Below are positions 1 through 5,165 of a DNA stretch of 5,327 bases, one piece after another. The translations under genes and the position numbers were made by a program. Each line of letters opens with the position of its first letter. Within the stretch, counting starts at the first letter, position 1. Below the pieces are notes generated by a model, which saw only the letters and a list, made by a program, of their open reading frames with translations, had not been told where the DNA came from and did not search any database. The stretch covers positions 1 to 5,327 of the forward strand of contig JBBQSU010000195.1 in NCBI GenBank assembly GCA_038234815.1, in the 5' to 3' direction. The stretch is from JBBQSU01 sp038234815. GTDB taxonomy: Bacteria > Planctomycetota > Phycisphaerae > Tepidisphaerales > Tepidisphaeraceae.

Positions 1-225
1 GAACTACGCCCTGACAGTGGAAGATGCAAACACGCTCCAGCTCCGTAAGATGTTGATATGGCATCGTTGCTCGGGCCTTTCAGTGGTTATGTCTTGGTAA
101 ACACAACCTACCGAATCCCGAGCACGATGTCTGTTTACTGCGGCATGGCGTTGCGCTTGAAGTGTTAATTCGCCAAGCTGCAATTTTCCCCTTATGCGTT
201 CTTTCGGACAACAGAAACTATTCAA
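1..225. other. Left-edge stretch with no supportable gene
   Basis: This stretch is visibly less GC-rich than the rest of the window. Three overlapping open frames exist and none can be recognised. One plus-strand frame is open from the left edge to a TAA at 98-100 (it ends ...LIWHRCSGLSVVMSW) and could be the tail of a gene lying outside the window. A second runs from ATG 58 to TAA 166-168 (36 residues). A minus-strand frame covers 4-234 from a GTG start. None has a clear Shine-Dalgarno site or a familiar motif, and codon third positions do not favour one over the others. The region may be intergenic, a decayed gene, or the end of a gene that begins to the left. Confidence 0.35.
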
Positions 226-372
226 ATGAAGCACAAAAATCCTGACTATGGTCCGGGGCGGGATTGCCGCAGAAGATGGTCAGTCCTTTATTTGCTCATT
301 GCTATACTGACGGTTCCCGTCTTTCTGTGGGTGTTGATATTAATTGGTGATTATGTCTTGCGTGACTTCTAG
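226..372 (+). CDS. Possible small single-pass membrane protein (48 aa)
   Basis: The ATG at 226 opens a 48-residue frame ending at TAG 370-372. Residues 1-18 are polar and basic (MKHKNPDYGPGRDCRRRW), residues 19-41 are strongly hydrophobic (begins SVLYLLIAILTVPVF) with two internal prolines or tryptophans, and a short tail, GDYVLRDF, follows. By the positive-inside rule the Arg-rich N-terminus should face the cytoplasm and the acidic tail the outside. No convincing Shine-Dalgarno site precedes the ATG. Third-position GC is about half by hand count, clearly lower than in the large genes here, so it is either recently acquired or a chance frame. The charge and hydrophobicity pattern is the only real support. 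I know no family for it and suggest no function. Confidence 0.35.
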   Translation: MKHKNPDYGPGRDCRRRWSVLYLLIAILTVPVFLWVLILIGDYVLRDF

Positions 373-393
373 GGCAACTAAAGGTGACGCGAA

Positions 394-405
394 CGAATGC
401 CATTC
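394..405. repeat. GAATG-C-CATTC dyad, copy 1
   Basis: The sequence CGAATGCCATTC contains the inverted repeat GAATG/CATTC around a single central C. The same 12 bases recur at 479-490. Such odd-length dyads can be binding sites for dimeric regulators, or parts of mobile-element ends; the sequence alone does not decide. Confidence 0.55.
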
Positions 406-463
406 ACTTAAGGCAGGATGCGGGTCAGAACCCCCGAAATCAGGCTGAAATCGGCGGGACCGG

Positions 464-475
464 AAAAGGGGTCAT
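464..475 (+). repeat. AAAAGGGGTCAT element, copy 1
   Basis: AAAAGGGGTCAT here recurs as AAAAGGGGGTCAT at 563-575, and a shorter GGGTCA lies at 422-427. Short GGGGTCA-type words in AT-leaning intergenic DNA resemble the ends of REP-like or transposon-derived repeats in some bacterial genomes. That comparison is from memory and is not proof of origin. Confidence 0.4.
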
Positions 476-478
476 AAG

Positions 479-491
479 CGAATGCCATTCG
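479..491. repeat. GAATG-C-CATTC dyad, copy 2
   Basis: This is the second copy of the 12-base repeat, starting 85 bp after the first. Here the dyad extends by one pair to CGAATG-C-CATTCG (13 bp). The two copies diverge immediately outside the core, on both sides, so they share a short site rather than a long duplicated segment. Confidence 0.55.
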
Positions 492-562
492 GTTGAGCAC
501 ATTTTCTCATATTTCTGCGGGTTTTTCACTCATTTCTTGGGCAGGTGAGTCGGTCGGGGGAT

Positions 563-589
563 AAAAGGGGGTCATCCTGTATTATGACC
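563..589 (-). terminator. Candidate hairpin terminator for the leftward hypothetical gene
   Basis: Read on the minus strand, GGTCAT (589-584) and ATGACC (575-570) can form a 6-bp stem with an 8-base loop, followed at once by CCCTTTTAT. This lies about 70 bases beyond the stop of the gene ending at 661. The stem is short and the T-run has only four bases, so termination would be weak. The same bases also contain the second copy of the AAAAGGGG(G)TCAT element, so the hairpin may instead belong to a repeat unit. Confidence 0.35.
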
Positions 590-592
590 GAT

Positions 593-616
593 GACGGGCC
601 TACTATCCGGGCCGTC
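593..616. repeat. Imperfect inverted repeat (hairpin) downstream of the hypothetical gene
   Basis: GACGGGCC at 593-600 and GGGCCGTC at 609-616 can pair with one G-G mismatch around the 8-base loop TACTATCC. It sits between the stop of the leftward gene (661) and the hairpin at 570-589, so transcripts leaving that gene would meet two hairpins in a row. It has no T-run of its own, so it may stabilise the mRNA 3' end rather than terminate. Confidence 0.4.
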
Positions 617-660
617 GTGAGCTTGGCGGGGCGGTTTTGTTCTCCCGGTGTTTCGTGGGA

Positions 661-1509
661 TCATCCCGCATGCGCGGGCGAGTTCTCAGCGAGTTGCGAC
701 AGGGCCAGGCCGATCGAGGCAAACATGCGCACGCCCGCGGCCAGAACGAGGCAGGCGAAACCGGCCAGCGCCGGCGGCAGGGCGGCGGTGAGCGTGGCAA
801 GGCCGGCCATGCCCATGCCGGTGGACATCGTCGCCACCAAGGCCAATACCAGCATGACCAGCGCCACCGCAAAGCAGATCAGCCCCAGCACGCGCAGCGC
901 CGTGGCGTAGGCCATCAGCCAGCGGGCGTCGGTCAAAATCCGCTGGCGGAGTTTGGGATCGGCCGTGCGCCGGGCGTAAGCGATTGAGGGGGCCAGCTTG
1001 GCCACGGGGATATCGTCCACCGGCCTTGCAACCGCGGCGTGATCCGCCCGGGGAGATCGGGCGCTCGGGGCGGGCGCTACCACCGCAGCCACGGGATCAG
1101 GCTCGGCAACAAATGCTTCGGCAACCGCCGCCTGGTCGGCATCGTCCTCGGGATCACCGGGGACACCTTCCGCGGGCGAGACGAAAGGCGATTGATCCTC
1201 GCCGGCTGGTTCATCCTGACCGGGCTTTTCTGCAGTGGCGGTATCGGTCGGATAGGCCACTTCGGCTTCCGCGGCAGGTTCATCATGATGCGCAAAGGTC
1301 ACTTCAGGTATGGGATCTGGTGCATGGACTCGAGCCAGCACCGCAGCCGCGGGCGCGGCGACAGGGGGGGCATCAAGCGGCACCACTTCCGAAACATAAA
1401 TTCCGTTGCGGTTGGCGATTGCTTCGGCCAAAGCGGCCGTTTCGGCGTTGACTTTGAACTTCCTGGCCCGGCCAGTTTGATCGGCCCCAATGATTTTCCA
1501 GCTTTGCAT
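661..1509 (-). CDS. Hypothetical protein with acidic Ala/Pro linker and two C-terminal membrane helices (282 aa)
   Basis: I do not recognise a named family. Three parts are visible. Residues 1-45 form a compact module (MQSWKIIGADQTGRARKFKV, then an Ala-rich helix and 'GIYVSEVVPL'). It resembles short N-terminal modules I associate with planctomycete proteins, an impression only. Residues 46-170 are a low-complexity linker rich in Ala, Pro, Glu and Asp, probably disordered. Residues 203-227 and 234-270 are hydrophobic and separated by a short MSTGMG turn, suggesting a helical hairpin in the inner membrane with the long acidic part and the C-terminus on the same, probably cytoplasmic, side. ATG 1509 is chosen because GAGGA lies four bases upstream; a TTG at 1539 would put that site inside the gene. 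It is divergent from the glycosyltransferase gene. Being real is well supported; function is unknown. Confidence 0.72.
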   Translation of the reverse strand: MQSWKIIGADQTGRARKFKVNAETAALAEAIANRNGIYVSEVVPLDAPPVAAPAAAVLARVHAPDPIPEVTFAHHDEPAAEAEVAYPTDTATAEKPGQDEPAGEDQSPFVSPAEGVPGDPEDDADQAAVAEAFVAEPDPVAAVVAPAPSARSPRADHAAVARPVDDIPVAKLAPSIAYARRTADPKLRQRILTDARWLMAYATALRVLGLICFAVALVMLVLALVATMSTGMGMAGLATLTAALPPALAGFACLVLAAGVRMFASIGLALSQLAENSPAHAG

Positions 1510-1526
1510 GAAATCCTCGGCAATTG

Positions 1527-1532
1527 AGTATA
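1527..1532 (-). promoter_or_regulatory. Candidate -10 box for the leftward hypothetical gene
   Basis: On the minus strand TATACT matches the -10 consensus at five of six bases and lies 17 bases upstream of ATG 1509, leaving a very short leader that just contains the GAGGA ribosome binding site. No good -35 box is seen at 16-18 bp, so the assignment is tentative. Confidence 0.3.
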
Positions 1533-1568
1533 ACGCCAAACAAGCCGGAAGGCCTCTTCATCGCGACG

Positions 1569-1597
1569 TTGAATTTGCGTCCCTGCGGGCATAAATT
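1569..1597 (+). promoter_or_regulatory. Candidate promoter for the glycosyltransferase gene
   Basis: TTGAAT (1569-1574) and TAAATT (1592-1597) each match consensus at four of six bases with a 17-bp spacer, and would give a leader of about 35-40 bases before ATG 1641. It lies in the only non-coding stretch between the two divergent genes. The match is modest and could be chance. Confidence 0.28.
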
Positions 1598-1640
1598 GCC
1601 AGCGCGTCAATCGAGGGCCAACACTCTGAAAGCAAATGCA

Positions 1641-3062
1641 ATGAACCCATCGCGCGCACTTGATCAAACCGATGGCGGGGCTTTGGATGCCGGCATGCCC
1701 GCGCGTCATGGCGTATCTGCGGCGCTGCTGAGCGTGATGATGGCGCTGCTGAGCTATGGCGTGCGCCTGCGTGGCGGAATGTACAGCCTCGAAGCCTTCT
1801 GCTGGATCGCCGGGGCGTTTGGCCTCTGCATGATCTCGCTTTATTGGTTTGATTGGCTGGGGGCGCGCCGGCTGTCGCGCGTCGGGCTTCCGCTGATCGT
1901 CGGCATCTCCGTCACCATGAACGTGATATTGCAGGTGATCTTTCCGCCGGCCAGCTACATGGACATCACCAAATTCTCCGACTTCACGCCCTTTCTCACG
2001 CTCTTCATCGCTTTCGGTGCCACCGTCATCGTCGCGACCACCGAAACGCCCTGGCTCCTTTCGCGGCACAAGTGGCTGGTGCTGATCGCGTTCCTGCTCA
2101 CGGGCATCTGGATGCTCGTTCACACCCCGCACCCGGCGATCGACACGTTTTACGTTCACCAGGAATCCTCGCAGGCGCTGCTGGAGGGCCGAAACCCTTA
2201 CGCCATCACCGTGCCGAATATCTACGGCCCCGACACGCCGTACTATCCGCGCGAGTTTATGTCCGGCGACCGGATGCTCTTCGGATATACCTATCCGCCG
2301 TTGTCGCTGCTGGCGTCTTTACCGGGCTATGCACTCTTTGGCGATCACCGGGTGTCCATGCTGGTCTGTTTGCTGGCTGCCGGCTGGCTGATGGCCAGCC
2401 TCACTCGCGGGCCGCTTGCGCTTTTTGCGCTGGCAACGTTTCTCACTTTTTCTCGAATCTATCAGGTATTGGAAAGCAGTTGGACCGAGCCGCTGCTCGT
2501 GTTGCTGTTGGCGGGGACTGTTTTTTCCGCGCTGCGGGGATACCGCGCGACTCCGATCTTATTCGGCCTGCTGCTGGCGTCCAAGCAGCACATGCTTTTG
2601 TTCGCTCCTGCCGGGCTACTTTTGCTGCCCCAGCCCTGGCAGTTCAAGCAAATTCTGAATTTCTTCGGCAAGGCCGCGATCACCGGGCTGGTGGTCACGC
2701 TGCCGTTTATTCTCTGGGACCCTCACGCCTTTTATAACAGCGTGGTTGCGGTGCATCTGGCCCTTCCCCCGCGGTGGGACTCGCTCAGCGTCACTTCGCT
2801 GTTTCACGAGATGCAGTGGCTGGCCCCGCCGGAAATCACCACGCTCGTGCTGGTCGCTCTGGTCTATGTCATCGCATGGTTGCGCGCCCCGCGAACCCCT
2901 GCGGGCTTCGCCCTCACCGTCACCGCGGCCGCGTTCGCGTTCTTCGTCTTCGGCAAGGGATTTCTCAACTACTATTTCTTTGTCTACGGCGCCGCCTGCT
3001 GCACCCTGGCCGCGATGGGAGAAATTCCCTCGCCCGCGCCGAAACTTTCCTCACCCGGCTGA
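1641..3062 (+). CDS. Polytopic GT-C glycosyltransferase, GT87/DUF2029-like (473 aa)
   Basis: This is an integral membrane protein with about ten or more hydrophobic segments, e.g. residues 25-42, 52-70, 83-101, 117-132, 145-160, 235-255, 258-271, 283-297, 305-329, 345-358, 399-413 and 421-437. The GT-C hallmarks are a long external loop starting near Asp168 (IDTFYVHQESSQALLEGRNP, then Tyr187), 'GYTYPPLSLLASLPGYALFG' at 215-234, 'SSWTEPLLVL' near 280, 'LLASKQHMLLFAP' near 311-323 and 'LPFILWDPHAFYNSV' near 354. These resemble GT87 enzymes, which move mannose or other sugars from polyprenyl-phosphate donors to lipid or glycan acceptors on the outer face of the membrane. Donor and acceptor cannot be told. 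The ATG at 1641 is preferred over an upstream TTG (1524) that would run through the divergent intergenic region; its ribosome site is weak (GAAAG). The stop overlaps the end of the opposing gene by 12 bp. Confidence 0.72.
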   Translation: MNPSRALDQTDGGALDAGMPARHGVSAALLSVMMALLSYGVRLRGGMYSLEAFCWIAGAFGLCMISLYWFDWLGARRLSRVGLPLIVGISVTMNVILQVIFPPASYMDITKFSDFTPFLTLFIAFGATVIVATTETPWLLSRHKWLVLIAFLLTGIWMLVHTPHPAIDTFYVHQESSQALLEGRNPYAITVPNIYGPDTPYYPREFMSGDRMLFGYTYPPLSLLASLPGYALFGDHRVSMLVCLLAAGWLMASLTRGPLALFALATFLTFSRIYQVLESSWTEPLLVLLLAGTVFSALRGYRATPILFGLLLASKQHMLLFAPAGLLLLPQPWQFKQILNFFGKAAITGLVVTLPFILWDPHAFYNSVVAVHLALPPRWDSLSVTSLFHEMQWLAPPEITTLVLVALVYVIAWLRAPRTPAGFALTVTAAAFAFFVFGKGFLNYYFFVYGAACCTLAAMGEIPSPAPKLSSPG

Positions 3063-4256
3063 TTCGGCCCGTGGTTCGGCCGCGCAATAAAGCGTCAGCC
3101 CGTTGACGACATACAATTCCTTCACCGCCAGCCCGCAATCCTCGAACGTCCGCCGAAGCGCCCGCTTGGTAAAATGGTTGACGTGTCCGCAGCGATAGCG
3201 GTGATAAAGGCTTCCCTTCACATATCCCTGGTACAGGCAATTGATATTAAACATGATGAAAAACGGCCCGAAAAACGCATCATACGGCACCGTCAGCAGC
3301 AATTTTCCGCCCGGCTTCACCAGCCGTTTTACTTCGCGCAGCACGGTTTCATAGTCCAGCAGATGCTCCAGTGTTTCGGACATGATGACCAAATCCTGCG
3401 ACGCGCTGTCCACCGGAATGTGCGTCAGGTCGTTGCAGATTTTGTAAGCCTTGAGCCGGCCTTGCTTGAGCGCAAAGCGCGTCATGTTTTCATTGGCGTC
3501 TACGCCCAGAACCGGGATATTGTCCACGTTCCACAGCGCGTTCCCGCAGCCGATATCGGCCACGTCCAGCCCCGGCTTATAGTGCCGCCGGACAAACTCG
3601 GTCAACCGCCTGAACCGCCCGCGATGAAACCACGCGCGGATGAAGTTCACCTTCTCGGTGTCAGTCTGGTCGTCATAAAACGTCTCGTCCATCTGCTCGT
3701 ATTCGATCATCGCCAGCGTTGCCGAACTGTACGTCGAAATGCGAACCAGCAGCACATTGGCGATTGCCAGCAGCGCCAGCGTCAGCAGCAGTGCCCAGGG
3801 GAAGACCAGGCCCGTGGCGTGCATGATGAAAAGCGTCGGCAGCGGCGCGACCGCGGCCACAGCGACGTACATCAACAGTTGCACGCCCGCCGAGGCCCGC
3901 AGGCGGATCTCCTGGTTGACGAAAACCACGTGGTAGTACACATAATGCACCAGTTGATTGGCCAGCGTTCCGGCAAAAACGCTCGCATACGCCGGGCAGT
4001 GCAAGAGTGTATACGCCGCCAGCGACACCAGCAGGTTGACCGTTGTCCCCAGCGCGCCCCCCAGCAAAAACACCGCCGACTGCGGATACCGCACCCGCGC
4101 CGATCGGTCCTTCTGACGGGTCAGATGCTGTGATCCTGAATCGGTCATGCCCGGAATATACTCGGGGATTGAGAACGGAAATAGGCCGGCCAGTCCCCGC
4201 GAAAGTTTCACCGAAATCATATCCGGGAGAATTGCCGCACCCGCCGCCGATTTCAT
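3051..4256 (-). CDS. GtrA-like membrane domain fused to a SAM-dependent methyltransferase (401 aa)
   Basis: Residues 61-180 form a GtrA-like domain with four membrane segments (about 61-86, 90-113, 124-146, 150-173), including 'FLLGGALGTTVNLLVSLAAY' and 'ANQLVHYVYYHVVFVN'. GtrA proteins are linked to polyprenyl-phosphate-sugar flipping. Residues 205-395 are a class I methyltransferase: motif I 'VADIGCGNA' (232-240), acidic Asp253 in 'LGVDANENM', 'LVIMSETLEHL' (289-299), 'LVKPGGKLLLTVP' (312-324) and 'HVNHFTKRALRRTFEDCGL' (358-376). A likely role is methylation of a lipid-linked sugar or glycan at the inner membrane; the substrate is unknown. ATG 4256 overlaps the folE stop as ATGA, suggesting translational coupling, but has only a weak ribosome site. 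ATG 4148 (365 aa) is a fair alternative, since residues 1-36 carry no clear domain. The stop overlaps the opposing glycosyltransferase gene by 12 bp. Confidence 0.8.
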   Translation of the reverse strand: MKSAAGAAILPDMISVKLSRGLAGLFPFSIPEYIPGMTDSGSQHLTRQKDRSARVRYPQSAVFLLGGALGTTVNLLVSLAAYTLLHCPAYASVFAGTLANQLVHYVYYHVVFVNQEIRLRASAGVQLLMYVAVAAVAPLPTLFIMHATGLVFPWALLLTLALLAIANVLLVRISTYSSATLAMIEYEQMDETFYDDQTDTEKVNFIRAWFHRGRFRRLTEFVRRHYKPGLDVADIGCGNALWNVDNIPVLGVDANENMTRFALKQGRLKAYKICNDLTHIPVDSASQDLVIMSETLEHLLDYETVLREVKRLVKPGGKLLLTVPYDAFFGPFFIMFNINCLYQGYVKGSLYHRYRCGHVNHFTKRALRRTFEDCGLAVKELYVVNGLTLYCAAEPRAESAG

Positions 4257-4900
4257 TGCCTGTGTGGATCGGCAGCGCCGTGCATCAATGACAGAACTTC
4301 GCTTCTACTGGCCGGATTATCCTTGAAAATGCCACGCAGCGCGCTGGTGACCATCGTGCTGCCGGTTTTCTTCGCCCCGCGGATGGTCATGCAGGTGTGC
4401 GTCGCCTCGATGATGCAGGCCGACCCCGCTGGGCTTAGCTCGCTCATCAGCGCGTCGGCGATCTGTGTCGTCAATCGTTCCTGCACCTGCGGCCGCCGGG
4501 CATAGCCCTCAACCAGCCTCGCCAGCTTGCTGAGGCCCACCACTTTCCCGCCGGGCAAATAAGCCACGTGCGCTTTGCCCATAAACGGAAGCAGATGGTG
4601 TTCACACAGCGAATGGAACGGGATGTTCTTCAGAAGAACGATCTCGTCATAACGCTCGTTAAACACCGTCTTAAGATGCAACCGCGGGTCTTCGTACATG
4701 CCCGCGACCAGCTCCGCATACGCGCGGGCCACCCGGGCCGGGGTTTTCAGCAGTCCCTCGCGCGTGGGGTCTTCGCCGATCCCCAGGAGCAGTTCCTTCA
4801 CCGCCCGTTCGATCCGCGGAAGGTCCATCGCCTTGGGCAGCGGGGCGGCAAGGTTGTCGTCATCGTCCAGATGGTCAAACGCGGGCGAGGAATTTGTCAT
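4253..4900 (-). CDS. folE: GTP cyclohydrolase I
   Basis: This enzyme converts GTP to 7,8-dihydroneopterin triphosphate and formate in the cytosol, the entry to folate and other pterins and also to queuosine-type deazapurines. At 215 residues it has the usual length for FolE type I. Landmarks are 'DPTREGLLKTPARVARAY' (44-61), 'FHSLCEHHLLPFMGKAHVAY' (95-114), 'GLSKLARLVEGYARRPQVQE' (122-141) and 'EATHTCMTIRGAKKTGSTMV' (165-184). The zinc ligands are Cys99, His102 and Cys170, with the same 3- and 71-residue spacing as Cys110, His113 and Cys181 in E. coli; the catalytic His pair corresponds to His101 and His168. The first 25 residues are an acidic extension of no known role. It is the first gene of a probable two-gene operon, its TGA overlapping the ATG of the GtrA-methyltransferase. 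No Shine-Dalgarno site is evident before ATG 4900, although the start fits the family. Confidence 0.97.
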   Translation of the reverse strand: MTNSSPAFDHLDDDDNLAAPLPKAMDLPRIERAVKELLLGIGEDPTREGLLKTPARVARAYAELVAGMYEDPRLHLKTVFNERYDEIVLLKNIPFHSLCEHHLLPFMGKAHVAYLPGGKVVGLSKLARLVEGYARRPQVQERLTTQIADALMSELSPAGSACIIEATHTCMTIRGAKKTGSTMVTSALRGIFKDNPASRSEVLSLMHGAADPHRQ

Positions 4901-4926
4901 AGCGGGAGCTTATCGTAGGAAAAGCC

Positions 4927-4955
4927 ATTATAGACAAGTCTCGCCGGTGAGACTA
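4927..4955 (-). promoter_or_regulatory. Promoter of folE and the downstream GtrA-methyltransferase gene
   Basis: On the minus strand a perfect TATAAT occupies 4932-4927, 26 bases before the folE ATG. With a 17-bp spacer the -35 position reads TAGTCT (4955-4950), only three matches to TTGACA, so the promoter leans on its -10 box. The leader would be about 20 bases with no Shine-Dalgarno sequence and no room for a riboswitch. Confidence 0.55.
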
Positions 4956-5010
4956 TCGCTCGCCTTGGGTATCTGCTGCCCGAAATTGTCACCCCCGACC
5001 TGATGTTTCC

Positions 5011-5015
5011 AGGAG
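5011..5015 (+). promoter_or_regulatory. Strong ribosome binding site before ATG 5023
   Basis: AGGAG at 5011-5015 stands seven bases before an ATG at 5023, the best-spaced Shine-Dalgarno site I found in the window. It suggests that a plus-strand gene starts, or once started, here. Confidence 0.4.
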
Positions 5016-5022
5016 ACTTACC

Positions 5023-5165
5023 ATGAACGCAAAATCCTCCGAGCCAGAAGAACCCGGGTGCCCGAAGTGCGCCGTGCGCGCGAGTCAATCGCCCGCCAGC
5101 ACAACGGCAACCTCGCCGAGCACGTTGCCGAATCCAACCGCATCGTCGATGCGCTGCGCAGTAAG
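5023..5165 (+). pseudogene. Possible frameshifted start of a small gene, cut by a transposase remnant
   Basis: The ATG at 5023 follows a strong AGGAG site, but its own frame gives a Ser/Pro/Thr-rich sequence that does not look like a folded protein and stays open to the window edge. One base more in the A-run at 5031-5034 would instead give a sequence beginning MNAKILRARRTRVPEVRRAR and continuing 'ESIARQHNGNLAEHVAESNR', a normal-looking charged helical segment. That second frame has about 80 percent G or C in third positions up to about 5165 and lower values beyond, where the transposase remnant on the other strand takes over (hand counts). It is read as a small hypothetical gene whose 5' part is frameshifted and whose 3' part is lost. 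It could also be an antisense shadow of the transposase tail. No function is recognised. Confidence 0.27.

Noticed and set aside
4..234. Minus-strand frame of 76 codons starting with GTG
   Set aside because: It has no ribosome site and no recognisable motif, and other frames in the same low-GC stretch are equally open.
984..1527. Plus-strand frames opposite the 282-residue hypothetical protein
   Set aside because: They are Gly/Arg/His-rich with no start signal. The minus-strand gene has a good ribosome site and credible membrane helices.
1510..1640. Upstream TTG starts (1539 minus, 1524 plus) that would make the divergent genes overlap
   Set aside because: The minus TTG would put GAGGA and the -10 box inside the gene. 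The plus extension adds 39 residues with no domain. ATG 1509 and ATG 1641 are simpler.
1299..2159. Long minus-strand open frame (286 codons) across the start of the glycosyltransferase gene
   Set aside because: Its product is Arg/His/Asp-rich and repetitive, typical of an antisense shadow. It overlaps two genes with better evidence (membrane topology, ribosome site).
3174..4133. Long plus-strand open frame (319 codons) opposite the GtrA-methyltransferase
   Set aside because: The product is a His/Arg/Gln-rich shadow with no motif, while the minus strand carries clear GtrA and methyltransferase motifs.
4568..4918. Plus-strand frame opposite folE
   Set aside because: It lies entirely antisense to an unambiguous GTP cyclohydrolase I.
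4901..5022. Possible pterin/THF or preQ1 riboswitch in front of folE
   Set aside because: The predicted leader is only about 20 bases, too short for any known riboswitch, and no aptamer-like pairing was seen.
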